Assembly: GCF_001598255.1 (NCBI RefSeq)
Contig: NZ_BCYP01000007.1
Span: forward strand, 62,001 to 126,000
Source of the DNA: Mitsuaria chitosanitabida ATCC BAA-476 = NBRC 102408
Lineage (GTDB): Bacteria > Pseudomonadota > Gammaproteobacteria > Burkholderiales > Burkholderiaceae_C
Length of the DNA stretch: 64,000 bases
Direction: 5' to 3'
Part shown: in pieces, positions 1-7,388 of the stretch
How the letters are laid out: every line of letters begins with the position of its first letter
Numbering within the stretch: position 1 is the first letter of the stretch
Made by a program: the position numbers and the translations under genes
Notes under the pieces: generated by a model
Told to the model about the DNA's origin: nothing
Database searches by the model: none
The model's input: the letters and a program-made list of their open reading frames with translations, nothing else

Positions 1-175
1 TGCGGTAGCGTCGCCAGACGATGTAGACGGCAAAGATGATGCCGCCGATCTCCAAAGCTGTGTGACCAAACGTCCGATGGTCATCGCTCCATAGCAGGTA
101 GCTGAACAGCAAGAAAAGCAGAGGCCCAAGCACGTATGCGGGGAGCTTCTCCCAAGGCAAGAAGGCGAGTCCCAT
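1..175 (-). CDS. Small membrane protein, 3' end cut by window edge
   Basis: A minus-strand frame opens with ATG at 175 and runs without a stop off the left edge (58 codons visible). It begins MGLAFLPWEKLPAYVLGP and has two hydrophobic stretches, roughly residues 13-30 (VLGPLLFLLFSYLLW) and 45-56 (IGGIIFAVYIVW), separated by a short charged loop (SDDHRTFGH). This looks like a small two-pass inner-membrane protein. I do not recognise the family and no function can be assigned. The intact hydrophobic pattern and ATG support a real gene, but most of it may lie outside the window. Confidence 0.55.
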   Translation of the reverse strand, partial: MGLAFLPWEKLPAYVLGPLLFLLFSYLLWSDDHRTFGHTALEIGGIIFAVYIVWRRYR

Positions 176-285
176 TGTGCAGTCCTATCGAACCTTGACC
201 GAGAAATCGTAGCTCAGTCGCCTCGACGCAGCCAGGTAGTCGCGCTGCTTCCAGCCGGCTACGGTCGTACGCCGGATGTTGGGCC

Positions 286-338
286 GACGTCCGCTTCCGC
301 TGCGATGCTGCCGCGGTTTCAAGCTGGGAGCGGACGTC
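286..338. repeat. Imperfect palindromic repeat, copy 1
   Basis: Left arm GACGTCCGCTTCC (286-298) and right arm GGGAGCGGACGTC (326-338) pair at 12 of 13 positions around a 27-nt loop, so the segment can fold into a hairpin. The stretch just after it (about 339-357) is shared with the copy at 5693-5768, which also precedes a gene starting ATGAAGCT. Confidence 0.6.
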
Positions 339-434
339 GCCAACGCAAGGGAATTTCACCAGCCCGCTCCTAGGTGCACATGCTCCAATGCAGGTCAGAA
401 GTCGTTAGCACCCCGCACACAACGCGCAAGACCC

Positions 435-1079
435 ATGAAGCTCCATCGCATCGTAGTCATCACGCTGATGTCGGTTCTTGGCTTGTTTTCGAACCGTTCC
501 AACGCAACGCCGGAAACAGATTTCTGGAGTTGGTTTCAGAAGAACCAACCCGCTCTCTTTGACTTCGAGCGCGATCAGGAACGGACCTTCGACCGATTGG
601 CAGCGGAGATGCACAAGGTTGACCCCAACCTGACCTTCGAGTTTGGTCCGAAGGACGGCGGCAGGCGTGAGTTCGTCATCAGCGCAGACGGAATTCGCGA
701 CGCCTTTCCCAAAGTCGAGGCCTTGTTCGCTGCGGCTCCATCGCTACCGAAGTGGACGTTCATCAAATTTCGACCACGTCGCGACCCATTCGACTTGCAG
801 TACGGCGGTGTCTCGGTCAAGGCAAGCTCTATTTCCGTAATGCTCGAACGCGACGGTCAGAAGGTAGGCCTGACGGTCGTGATTCCCGGCTACACCCTGG
901 CCTCCCGCAAGACCTACGCGGGCATTGCAATCCTGCTCCTCGATCAAGCGCTTGGTGAGTACGACGTTGAAACACGCGTGGGGTCTATCGACGTGCGAGC
1001 GCCTTCAGCGGCTACAGCTTCAGCCGTTCCGCTTTCGCGACTGCCGACGGCCTTCGACTCATTCTTTGTCACACGATGA
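435..1079 (+). CDS. Secreted hypothetical protein
   Basis: Encodes 214 aa when started at the ATG at 435. That start gives a convincing signal peptide (MKLHRIVVITLMSVLGLFSN, cleavage near SNA-TPE about residue 24), whereas the longer upstream reading starts inside the palindromic repeat. The mature part (TDFWSWFQKNQPALFDFERD...) is soluble and contains 'GPKDGGRREFVISADGIRDAFPKVEALFAAAP', split here as GPKDGGRREFVISADG followed by an amphipathic stretch. This resembles a group of uncharacterised proteins of about 200 aa found in mixed small-gene arrays, but I cannot name a family with confidence. Likely periplasmic or secreted; function unknown. Codon use is less GC-rich than the later core genes. 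Confidence 0.6.
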   Translation: MKLHRIVVITLMSVLGLFSNRSNATPETDFWSWFQKNQPALFDFERDQERTFDRLAAEMHKVDPNLTFEFGPKDGGRREFVISADGIRDAFPKVEALFAAAPSLPKWTFIKFRPRRDPFDLQYGGVSVKASSISVMLERDGQKVGLTVVIPGYTLASRKTYAGIAILLLDQALGEYDVETRVGSIDVRAPSAATASAVPLSRLPTAFDSFFVTR

Positions 1080-1278
1080 GCAGGACGAAGACCTGTTCCT
1101 GTTCACCGCAATTGAAGCGGAGTTGGACCACATTCCCGTCGAGTCTGCTCGCCCATATTGCGCCCCTGATTGGCTGCGGCAATGTGATTCCGAGGTCGCT
1201 CAAGCGGAGGCCCTTTACGAGAGCCGAGTAAGCGCCGCTTGTCGAGGCATCATTGCGCGCTTCCGTACGGCCGGTTGA
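1066..1278 (+). CDS. Possible small ORF overlapping the previous gene
   Basis: A plus-strand frame with a possible TTG start at 1066 encodes about 70 aa, beginning MSHDEQDEDLFLFTAIEAEL and continuing with DHIPVESARPYC. Its composition (acidic, balanced hydrophobics) is more protein-like than the other two frames here. There is no clear ribosome-binding site and no ATG. It overlaps the end of the preceding gene by 14 nt. It may be a coupled small gene, the remnant of a larger one, or chance. Apart from this, 1080-1432 holds only a half-copy of the palindromic repeat near 1314-1330. Confidence 0.25.
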   Translation: MSHDEQDEDLFLFTAIEAELDHIPVESARPYCAPDWLRQCDSEVAQAEALYESRVSAACRGIIARFRTAG

Positions 1279-1313
1279 CGGACTGCATGTATTACGGGCC
1301 CGCTGGCAGAGTC

Positions 1314-1330
1314 GGGCTGGAAGCGGACGA
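1314..1330. repeat. Half-copy of palindromic repeat (right arm)
   Basis: GGGCTGGAAGCGGACGA matches the right arm of the repeat family seen at 326-338, 4605-4620, 5115-5129, 5758-5768 and 8279-8295. A convincing left arm is not visible; CGCGCTTCCG about 55 nt upstream is the nearest candidate. Confidence 0.4.
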
Positions 1331-1432
1331 CAACCTCGCCGCGAGCGGTCACGGCGCAAACGTCGTCGCATGATCAACCGGCCGCGTGCGGCCGGTTGCC
1401 GCACGCATTGCTTCTTCAGTCCTGGTGGCTTC

Positions 1433-2365
1433 TCAACGGCCAACCCACCCCGCAATCAGCACATCGACGAACGCGCGGACTTTCGCGGGGCGGAATCTGG
1501 CCGTTGGAAAGACGGCGTGGATGCCTCCGACGGGCAAGGACCAGCGCGGCAGAACTGGGATCAGGGTGCCACTGGCCAGTTCATCGGCAACTGCGTAGTC
1601 TGGCAGGATCGACAGACCAGCCCCGCGCACAACGGCTTCCCGGACGGCCAGGGTGGCATCGAGCGATATGGCGGGATGGACGATCACGCTCTGCCGTTCC
1701 TCGTCGCCGCGGTTGAACGTCCAGCGAGTGGGATCCCGTAGCGCCGTGTTGGCGATGAAGGGCAGCGCGTCGATGTCCTTCGGGGTCTTGGCCCGCCGAA
1801 GCTCCGCGCGCCACGACGGTGCCGCCACCAGCAACTGCCGGAACGTGCCGATCTGCCTCGCTTGGAGATGGAGTTCGGTCAACCAGCCTACACGGATCGC
1901 CAGTTCAGCCTGTCCAGCCATGAGGTCGAGTGACTGATCGCTCAGCGATGCATCGACCTTGCACTTCGGGTAGCGCCGCGTGAACTCCGCGATGGCTGGA
2001 ACGACCGCGCTGATGCCGAAGTCCAGTGGCGCAGTCAGTCGAAGCGTCCCGGACGGCTCGGCCGCCACCTCGGCCAGTTCGTCGAACGCCTCGCCGGCCT
2101 CCTTCAAGATGAGAACGCTGCGCTGATACAGCGCCAGGCCGGCTTCGGTCGGCGTGACTTTTCGCGTGGTGCGTGTCAGCAAGGTCGTGCTGAACTCACG
2201 CTCCAGCCGCGCAACCTGCTGGCTGACCACTGCCTTGGTGATGCCCAGACGTTCTCCGGCCGCGGTGAAGCTTCCTGCCTCCACCACGGCGGCGAAGTAG
2301 GCCAGTCGCTTGAGATTGGCGAAATTTCCCTGAGTCGACGGCGCTTTACTGTTTGCTGATGGCAT
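1433..2365 (-). CDS. LysR-family transcriptional regulator
   Basis: Encodes 310 aa. The N-terminal winged helix-turn-helix spans about residues 17-76 (NLKRLAYFAAVVEAGSFTAA, then GITKAVVSQQVARLE), followed by the linker 'TTRKVTPTEAG' and a periplasmic-binding-protein-like effector domain from about 105 (GTLRLTAPLDFG) to the end. Length and order are typical of LysR regulators; the motif set resembles the AaeR/CrgA-like group. It is transcribed divergently from the DsbA-like gene at 2448 with only 82 nt between start codons, the usual arrangement in which a LysR protein controls its divergent neighbour. The effector is unknown. Confidence 0.93.
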   Translation of the reverse strand: MPSANSKAPSTQGNFANLKRLAYFAAVVEAGSFTAAGERLGITKAVVSQQVARLEREFSTTLLTRTTRKVTPTEAGLALYQRSVLILKEAGEAFDELAEVAAEPSGTLRLTAPLDFGISAVVPAIAEFTRRYPKCKVDASLSDQSLDLMAGQAELAIRVGWLTELHLQARQIGTFRQLLVAAPSWRAELRRAKTPKDIDALPFIANTALRDPTRWTFNRGDEERQSVIVHPAISLDATLAVREAVVRGAGLSILPDYAVADELASGTLIPVLPRWSLPVGGIHAVFPTARFRPAKVRAFVDVLIAGWVGR

Positions 2366-2447
2366 ACGGTCTATCAGTTCAGTGGCGATTTATCTATCAA
2401 TTCTCGCTCCCTACGATGGCGGTATTGATTGGATACGAGACGCCTTC

Positions 2448-3086
2448 ATGAACAAGATCCTGCACTACATCTTCGACCCCCTGTGTGGTTGGTGCTACGG
2501 CGCCAGTAGCGCGCTGGCCGCGTTGGTCGACGTGCCCGGAGTCAAGTTGCGACCACTGCCCAGCGGGCTGTTTGCCGGCGCGGGCGCGCGTCCGATGGAC
2601 GGGGAATTCGCCGCCTATGCGTGGAGCAACGACCAACGCATCGAGCACCTGACGGGCCAGCGCTTCACCGAACGCTATCGCAGCGATGTCCTGGCTGATC
2701 GCCAGCAGAGGTTCGACAGCGGGCCCGCGACCATGGCGCTGACGGCCGTTGCATTGACAGCGCCGGCGCGCGAACTGGATGCCCTCAAGGCGATTCAGCA
2801 AGCCCGCTACATCGCGGGCCAAGACATCACGCAGCTGGACAGGCTGGCGACCGTCCTGGTCGACCTGGGGCTCCACCAGGCCGCGGAGCGCTTGGCTCAG
2901 CCCGATGACGAACTGCTCGCGGCCGACCGCGCCCGTGTCGCGGGCGCACAGGCTCTGCTGAGCGAGTTTGGCGCACGCGGCGTTCCCACCTTCATCCTGG
3001 AAGCCGACGGGCATCGGCAGTTGCTGCACTCCAGCGCTGCCTTCTCCAACCCCAGGGAGTTCGTCGAGCAGATCGCTGCTGCCTGA
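2448..3086 (+). CDS. DsbA-family thiol-disulfide protein
   Basis: Encodes 212 aa from ATG 2448. The longer reading frame from 2382 would run through the LysR promoter region, so the internal ATG directly before HYIFDPLCGWCYG is preferred. Residues 8-15 carry the thioredoxin-fold active site CGWC in the context DPLCGWCYG, and a cis-proline segment 'GARGVPTFILEADG' occurs near residue 180. There is no signal peptide, so it is probably cytoplasmic, like the FrnE/2-hydroxychromene-isomerase-like DsbA relatives. It leads a plus-strand group with the metallo-hydrolase-fold gene at 3135 and is likely controlled by the divergent LysR gene. Confidence 0.85.
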   Translation: MNKILHYIFDPLCGWCYGASSALAALVDVPGVKLRPLPSGLFAGAGARPMDGEFAAYAWSNDQRIEHLTGQRFTERYRSDVLADRQQRFDSGPATMALTAVALTAPARELDALKAIQQARYIAGQDITQLDRLATVLVDLGLHQAAERLAQPDDELLAADRARVAGAQALLSEFGARGVPTFILEADGHRQLLHSSAAFSNPREFVEQIAAA

Positions 3087-3134
3087 CAGTCCCGCCTCCG
3101 CCCCGCCGTATCCACCTTCACTCTGAGGACGACC

Positions 3135-4031
3135 ATGATGAATCGCCGCGACTTCGTTCAAACCGCCGCCGCCGTCGGCGCAGCTTCTGCTCTTGTCGGT
3201 TGTGCCGCCGTGCCGGGCTCGACCCCGTTGCAATGGAAGCACTTCCCCACCGGTGACAAAGGCTTCTTCCGCGCCCCGGTGTTGCTCTCCGGCGCCAAGG
3301 AGGCGATCCTCGTCGACGGTGGCTTCTCGCTGCCCGATGGCCGCGCGGTGGCCGACGCGATCAGGGCGTCGGGCAAGACGCTGACCACCATCTACGTCAG
3401 CCAGAGCGATCCCGACTACTACTTCAGCCTGGGCCCGATCAAGGCGGCGTTCCCCACCGCCAAGGTCATCGCCGCGCCGGAGACCATCGCCGCCATCCGT
3501 GCCAACGTGCAGAAGAAGATTGACACCTGGGCGCCGCAGCTCAAGGAGAACGGCCCGCAGAAGCTCGACGACATCGTCTTCCCCGAAGCGTTTGATGGCT
3601 CCTCGCTGATCCTCGAAGGCAACGTCATCGAGATCGTCAAGGCGCAAGGGCTGGAGAACCGACGCTACCTGTGGGTGCCATCGCTGAACGCAGTGTTTGG
3701 GGGCGTGCTGATCTTCTCCGGCCTGCACGTCTGGACGGCCGATACCCCGACGCCTGCCTCGCGTGCCGCGTGGATCAAGAACCTCGAGGCCATTGCCGCG
3801 CGCAAGCCCGCCGTCGTGGTGCCGGGGCACCTCGCCGCAAGCGGCGCGCTGGACGTCTCCGCGGTGAACTACACGCGCGAGTACCTACTGGCCTTCGACG
3901 AAGAACTGGCCAAGGCCGCCAACGGTGACGCGTTGATCGCCGCCATGAGCAAGCGTTACCCCAACGCCGGATTGGCTCCGGCCCTGCAGATCGGTGCCAA
4001 GGTGGCCAAGGGCGAAATGAAGTGGGGTTGA
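3135..4031 (+). CDS. Tat-exported MBL-fold protein with degenerate metal site
   Basis: Encodes 298 aa. The N-terminus MMNRRDFVQTAAAVGAASAL is a twin-arginine signal followed by a lipobox-like LVGC, so export and possible lipidation are likely. The body follows the metallo-beta-lactamase fold: 'AILVDGGFS' near residue 57, the position of the HxHxDH signature near residue 95, and VVPGHLAAS near 232. The signature reads SQSDPDYYF, so the histidines of HxHxDH are Q, D and Y here. Some members of this subgroup are known to carry HGDPD instead, but even that His is missing. A canonical dizinc site therefore looks unlikely. An SD-like GAGGA precedes the start. It lies 48 nt after the DsbA-like gene. 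Confidence 0.8.
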   Translation: MMNRRDFVQTAAAVGAASALVGCAAVPGSTPLQWKHFPTGDKGFFRAPVLLSGAKEAILVDGGFSLPDGRAVADAIRASGKTLTTIYVSQSDPDYYFSLGPIKAAFPTAKVIAAPETIAAIRANVQKKIDTWAPQLKENGPQKLDDIVFPEAFDGSSLILEGNVIEIVKAQGLENRRYLWVPSLNAVFGGVLIFSGLHVWTADTPTPASRAAWIKNLEAIAARKPAVVVPGHLAASGALDVSAVNYTREYLLAFDEELAKAANGDALIAAMSKRYPNAGLAPALQIGAKVAKGEMKWG

Positions 4032-4047
4032 ACCTCGGGGAACGAGC

Positions 4048-4308
4048 ATGACCACGAACCTCGACATCATCCGCGCGACCTACGAAGGCCCGTCGGAAGA
4101 AAACGGCAAGAACCTGCTCTCGGTGCTGACGCCTGATGCCACGTGGACGGAGGCCGCCGGCTTCCCCTACGCGGGCACCTATCGCAAGACGGGCAAGGCG
4201 ATGACTGCGACGTTCGCGCACCTGTACCAGCTCAAGGAAGGCAGGATCTTGAGCATGGAGCAGTATGTGGACAGCCACCGCGTGCAACAGGCGCTGCTGG
4301 CTGACTGA
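4048..4308 (+). CDS. SnoaL/NTF2-like protein, apparently internally shortened
   Basis: Encodes 86 aa. The front half (LTPDATWTEAAGFPYAGTY) and the back half (KAMTATFAHLYQLKEGRI, then QYVDSHRVQQAL) both match the SnoaL-like polyketide-cyclase/NTF2 family. That family is normally about 125-135 aa. The central strand-helix region between 'AGTY' and 'GTYRKTGK' is missing, so the two halves are fused in frame at a GTY-like tripeptide. This suggests an in-frame deletion between two short similar sequences. It sits 16 nt after the metallo-hydrolase-fold gene, in the same orientation. The shortened protein may not form the full cone-shaped ligand pocket. Confidence 0.65.
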   Translation: MTTNLDIIRATYEGPSEENGKNLLSVLTPDATWTEAAGFPYAGTYRKTGKAMTATFAHLYQLKEGRILSMEQYVDSHRVQQALLAD

Positions 4309-4325
4309 GCGGCCCTGTCTCGGTC

Positions 4326-4577
4326 ATGCGCGACGTCCACTCCGAACTCTGCGACATCCTTGCCCTGATGCGCGAGGGAAAGTGGAACGTTGCGCACGAT
4401 CGGGTGCAACGCCACGAAGGCCTGCTCGCCGCCTGGTTGCACGGAATCCTGCATCTGCAGGAAGGTGATCTGGAGGATGCCGAGAACTGGTACGAACGCG
4501 CCGGGCGCCGCTTTCGTCAGCGTGGCACGCTGGAAGAGGAATTTCTTGCTTTCGAGTCGGCGCTCGAGGGGCCGTAG
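4326..4577 (+). CDS. Small TPR-like hypothetical protein
   Basis: Encodes 83 aa: MRDVHSELCDILALMREGKW, later LQEGDLEDAENWYERAGR. It is fully helical in appearance and contains one recognisable tetratricopeptide-like helix pair (HLQEGDLEDAENWYERAGRR, about residues 43-62), common in small proteins of unknown role. It has no signal peptide or membrane segment. It follows the SnoaL-like gene by 17 nt and may be cotranscribed. Downstream, at 4605-4620, is a half-copy of the palindromic repeat. Function unknown. Confidence 0.6.
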   Translation: MRDVHSELCDILALMREGKWNVAHDRVQRHEGLLAAWLHGILHLQEGDLEDAENWYERAGRRFRQRGTLEEEFLAFESALEGP

Positions 4578-4604
4578 GAACCGCTAGCGCTGCCGACGCT
4601 GCTC

Positions 4605-4620
4605 CAGGCTGAGAGCGGAC
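4605..4620. repeat. Palindromic repeat, right arm copy
   Basis: CAGGCTGAGAGCGGAC matches the right arm of the repeat family; the left side AACCGCTAGCGCTGCCG at about 4579-4595 is a weak partner. It lies between the convergent genes ending at 4577 and 4632. Confidence 0.4.
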
Positions 4621-4631
4621 TAACGGTCACG

Positions 4632-4928
4632 TCACTCGTAGAACTTGCCCATCGCCAAGATTTGCGCCATTCGCCGCCACGGATTGGCGGACTTGTCATA
4701 GAACCTGAGGCCATCTACGGAAGCCTCGGCCCACGCTGCTGACGCCTCGATGATGGCGCCGAAACTCCAGTTCTCCCAGCCGAGTGCCGAGGGGCCGTAT
4801 GGACTGGAGGGCGTCTTGGCCTCAATCTCCTCCTCAGCCCTCCAGTCCGCAGCAAGCTCATGCAGGAATCGGAGGAAGGTCGATTCGTCAATGACGGTGT
4901 CAGCCAATTGGAGGAGGTCGACGCTCAT
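4632..4928 (-). CDS. DUF7660-like hypothetical protein
   Basis: Encodes 98 aa from ATG at 4928 (MSVDLLQLADTVIDESTFLR). An upstream extension of this frame has no protein-like character, so this start is preferred. The pattern 'ESTFLRFLHELAADWRAEE ... GWENWSFGAIIEASAAWAEAS' (about residues 14-80) fits the small DUF7660-type family: a helical N-terminus, a WEN motif and a helix ending in a tryptophan. These are cytoplasmic proteins of unknown function, often found in clusters of small immunity-like genes. The family assignment is from memory of the motif and is moderately sure. Confidence 0.6.
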   Translation of the reverse strand: MSVDLLQLADTVIDESTFLRFLHELAADWRAEEEIEAKTPSSPYGPSALGWENWSFGAIIEASAAWAEASVDGLRFYDKSANPWRRMAQILAMGKFYE

Positions 4929-5082
4929 GTGTTCTTGGCAGCCTATAGAAGGGCGAATCATAAGAAACGCATGTCTGCCTCCGCCGCAGTGCGACGGCTT
5001 CAGGCTGATTGCAGCCGTTCGCCGCGCACTCGGTGGCCGACAGCTACCGGCCGGAAGCAGCCCGTCGAGCCAGCGAGTCCAA

Positions 5083-5129
5083 TGTCCGCTCCAGCTGCGT
5101 TTCCACACGGCCTCGGCTGGAAGCGGGCG
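5083..5129. repeat. Imperfect palindromic repeat, copy 3
   Basis: Left arm TGTCCGCTCCAGC (5083-5095) and right arm GGCTGGAAGCGGGCG (5115-5129) form a hairpin-capable pair of the same family as copies 1 and 2. It lies in the gap 4929-5162 between two minus-strand genes. I see no other gene in that gap. Confidence 0.5.
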
Positions 5130-5162
5130 CGCACCCCATGGTCGCTGTTTCGACCCTGCCTC

Positions 5163-5681
5163 TCAGCCGTGCCGAGGCTCCCACCTTACAGGCTGAATGT
5201 GCGGAACGACCCCGGTTCCGTCATTCACAGACGAGACCTTGTTTCCCAGACATTCAAGAAGGGCGACTAGGCAGCCGGTACCACCGAATGGGTAGCTCTC
5301 TGGCTCGAACGTTAGGTAGAAACTGTCTCGTTCTGTCCTTACGCCCGTAATTTCAAACTCGGCGTCCGCCAATGACTCCACCATAGAGCCGAAGTCCCAG
5401 CCCGGAGTTGGCATGTTTGGAGAATGACGCTGCGGCAGAGGCGTTGAGAACCAGAAAGCGTTCCACTCGTGCAACTCCTCGGGTGTTAGAGCTCGAAAAA
5501 ATGCGCGCTCCGCGTCGCTCAGTTCCTTGACCATCGCCCCCTCGTCGAGCGCATCTTCTCTCTTAAGCGCAGCCACGTAGTTCACGCACTCGATGGTTCG
5601 CAGCGCGTGCGCTTCGTCCGGCGGATTGAACTCGACAAAACACCCTTCCATCTCGCGCCTTTGAAGTGTTGGGGACATCAA
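5163..5681 (-). CDS. Hypothetical protein
   Basis: Encodes 172 aa from ATG 5681. ATG at 5651 (MEGCFVEFNPPDEAHALRTI) is an alternative that gives 162 aa. The protein is acidic and soluble, with no signal peptide or membrane helix. Visible segments include a helix 'EGAMVKELSDAERAFFRALTPEELHEWNAFWF' in its first half and FEPESYPFGGTGCLVALLEC near residue 125. It resembles small standalone proteins of unknown function in toxin-immunity-like arrays, but I do not recognise a family. It is flanked on both sides by copies of the palindromic repeat (5083-5129 and 5693-5768). Confidence 0.6.
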   Translation of the reverse strand: MMSPTLQRREMEGCFVEFNPPDEAHALRTIECVNYVAALKREDALDEGAMVKELSDAERAFFRALTPEELHEWNAFWFSTPLPQRHSPNMPTPGWDFGSMVESLADAEFEITGVRTERDSFYLTFEPESYPFGGTGCLVALLECLGNKVSSVNDGTGVVPHIQPVRWEPRHG

Positions 5682-5692
5682 CTTTAGCGGTC

Positions 5693-5768
5693 ATGTCCGC
5701 TTCCGCTGCGACGCCGACCTAGACCGGGTGGACCCGTCGGACGGCACCATCAGGCTGGGAGCGGTCTT
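5693..5768. repeat. Imperfect palindromic repeat, copy 2
   Basis: Left arm ATGTCCGCTTCC (5693-5704) and right arm GGGAGCGGTCT (5758-5768). The following sequence, CCCAAGGGAATGTCACCAGC at about 5772-5791, closely matches the sequence after copy 1 (AACGCAAGGGAATTTCACC). Both copies therefore belong to an extended repeat unit of about 100 nt upstream of a gene starting ATGAAGCT. Confidence 0.6.
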
Positions 5769-5849
5769 AGCCCGCCCAAGGGAATGTCACCAGCAATTTT
5801 TGGCCGGCGCGCGTGCTCAAATGCCCTGACAACGATTGCAGACAAGGCC

Positions 5850-6098
5850 ATGAAGCTTCACGACGTCGAGTATGAGTTTCTGCGTGGCAGCGACCTTCAG
5901 CGCGATGGCATGTTCTTAGAAGTTGCCGTCAAAGGTACGAACCCGCTTCGGCAACTCGCCGAGGTCTTCTACTCAGACCTCACGGGTCAATTCTCACTGT
6001 CTTGCTTTGAGCGAGACGTTCCGATTGAGGTCATCGAACGGTTGCTGTTGCAGGCCCGGGAATCTCTGCCCCCGGCTGGCCAGCAACTCGTGGGCTAG
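5850..6098 (+). CDS. Hypothetical protein
   Basis: Encodes 82 aa from ATG 5850 (MKLHDVEYEFLRGSDLQRDG). This start was chosen because the upstream codons lie in the repeat unit. The sequence has short strand-like segments (MFLEVAVKGTN, EVFYSDLTGQFSLSCFERDV) and a C-terminal helix (PIEVIERLLLQARESL), consistent with a small alpha/beta cytoplasmic protein. Family unknown. It is followed by another unknown gene after 9 nt in the same direction, suggesting a two-gene unit. Confidence 0.55.
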   Translation: MKLHDVEYEFLRGSDLQRDGMFLEVAVKGTNPLRQLAEVFYSDLTGQFSLSCFERDVPIEVIERLLLQARESLPPAGQQLVG

Positions 6099-6107
6099 GC
6101 TGCTCGA

Positions 6108-6446
6108 ATGCAGCTAGTTCTTCGCCTGTACGCCGACTGCGACAGCAACGAAGTTGCTGGCCTCATTGCGGGCCGACTCCTGACACAGCTATCGCGCTTC
6201 TCACCGGAGTCAAGCGCCGAACCTCGGCGCTACTGGAAGATGCCGCAGATGTTCGAGTTCACATACAGACTGGCTCCCGCATGCGCCAAAACGGTCGCGG
6301 ACCTCGTCTCCTGTTCGTCCGGCGGTTGGAGTCATTCAGGTGGGGTCGAAGAGTCCTCGTCTGTTTGGAATCGACAGGCTGACCATATGTGGCTCGTGCC
6401 GGAGGTTGCATGGGCGCACTTGGAGCTTTACGAGGTCACGAGCTAA
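6108..6446 (+). CDS. Hypothetical protein, cytoplasmic
   Basis: Encodes 112 aa (MQLVLRLYADCDSNEVAGLI...). It has an N-terminal strand-helix unit, a tryptophan-rich C-terminus (GGWSHSGG, then VWNRQADHMWLVPEVAWAHL) and no signal or membrane segment. The ending 'VPEVAWAHLELYEV' is reminiscent of small immunity-type proteins, but I cannot name the family. It directly follows the 82-aa gene at 5850 and ends about 30 nt before a left-arm copy of the palindromic repeat and the IS30 remnant. Confidence 0.55.
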   Translation: MQLVLRLYADCDSNEVAGLIAGRLLTQLSRFSPESSAEPRRYWKMPQMFEFTYRLAPACAKTVADLVSCSSGGWSHSGGVEESSSVWNRQADHMWLVPEVAWAHLELYEVTS

Positions 6447-6478
6447 TGCCTGCGGGCGGGTTGGTTGATGCTCAACAT

Positions 6479-6496
6479 GAACGTCCGCTACCGCTG
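6479..6496. repeat. Palindromic repeat, left arm only
   Basis: AACGTCCGCTACCGCTGG matches the left arm of the repeat family. Its right arm is absent and IS30-type sequence begins within a few nucleotides, so the repeat seems interrupted by the element. The nearest unpaired right arm is at 8279-8295. Confidence 0.4.
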
Positions 6497-6514
6497 GCGG
6501 ATTCAACCGGTCGA

Positions 6515-6555
6515 TGCAACACACTGATAGCCGCATATGCGGCAGGAGTGTTGCA
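6515..6555. repeat. Palindrome before the IS30 transposase start
   Basis: TGCAACAC (6515-6522) and GTGTTGCA (6548-6555) are perfect inverted copies around a perfect core palindrome CCGCATATGCGG (6531-6542). It lies 1 nt upstream of the transposase ATG, so it could be a terminal-repeat/transposase-binding region or could sequester the start of the message. Confidence 0.6.
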
Positions 6556-6556
6556 A

Positions 6557-7388
6557 ATGAAGCGACGGCCACGGCTCTACTACTCCGACAGTCAGAAGGC
6601 GCTGATGTGGGAGCGCTGGAAGCAAGGTTGGACCTTGCATGAGATCGGCAAGCTCTTTGACCGGCCGCACACCTCGGTCCAGCAGATACTGGCTCAGACT
6701 GGCGGCTTTCAGCCTCCGGAGCGCGCGCGCTCCTCTACCGCATTAACCTTGGCGGAGCGCGAAGAGATCTCAAGAGCCATGGTGGCCGGCGACTCCATCC
6801 GAGCGACGGCCGCTCGGCTTGGCCGAGCTCCCTCGACGATCAGCCGAGAGGTCAAGCGCAATGGAGGCCGGCGGGACTATCGTGCCAGCAAGGCCGATGG
6901 CGCAGCTTGGGATCGGGCGCTACGTCCGAAACGGCGCAAGCTATGGCTGAACTGTGGGCTGGCACGCATCGTGGCCGAGAAACTGCGCGCGCTTTGGTCA
7001 CCCGAGCAGATTGCGGGATGGCTCAAACAAGCCTATCCGCACGACGAGAGCCTTCACGTGTCGCACGAGACCATCTACCGCAGTCTGTTTGTTCAAGCGC
7101 GCGGCGCATTGAAGAAGGAGCTGCTGGAGCACCTCAGGCGTACGCGGGGGATGCGACGCTCCCGTCACCATACCCAGAAGACGGCGAGCCACGGAAAGAT
7201 CATCGATGCCATACCGATCAGCGAGCGCCCTGCTTGTGTCGAGGATCGCGCGGTTCCAGGGCACTGGGAAGGTGACCTCGTCTTCGGTGGACGCAACAGC
7301 CAGATCGCAACGCTGGTCGAGCGGCAAACGCGCTACGTGATGCTGGTGAAGGTCGATCACAAGGACACGGAGACGGTGATAGATGCAG
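6557..7388 (+). pseudogene. IS30 transposase, C-terminus deleted
   Basis: From ATG 6557 (MKRRPRLYYSDSQKALMWER) the frame shows the IS30 layout: an N-terminal helix-turn-helix (GWTLHEIGKLFDRPHTSVQQ, about residues 20-40), a second HTH (GDSIRATAARLGRAPSTISR about 77-96) and the start of the DDE integrase core with its first Asp in HWEGDLVFGG (about 236-245). It stops resembling IS30 after 'VDHKDTETVIDA' (about residue 277). After that the frame reads through antisense sequence of another gene to 8050. The second Asp and the Glu of the DDE triad are missing, so it cannot be active. Confidence 0.85.

Larger units (their letters stand above)
6499..7388 (+). mobile_element. IS30-family insertion sequence, right part missing
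   Basis: The segment begins near GGATTCAACCGGTCGATGCA (6499-6518) and includes the palindrome and the transposase 5' part. The right end of the element, including the last part of the transposase and the right inverted repeat, is absent. Sequence passes directly into the 3' end of an opposite-strand ATPase gene at about 7380-7390. The exact left boundary is inferred and may be off by some bases. Confidence 0.6.

Noticed and set aside
286-5768. Integron attC sites as an explanation for the palindromic repeat
   Set aside because: I see no RYYYAAC/GTTRRRY core pair at the repeat ends and no integrase in the window, so an integron cassette array is not supported.
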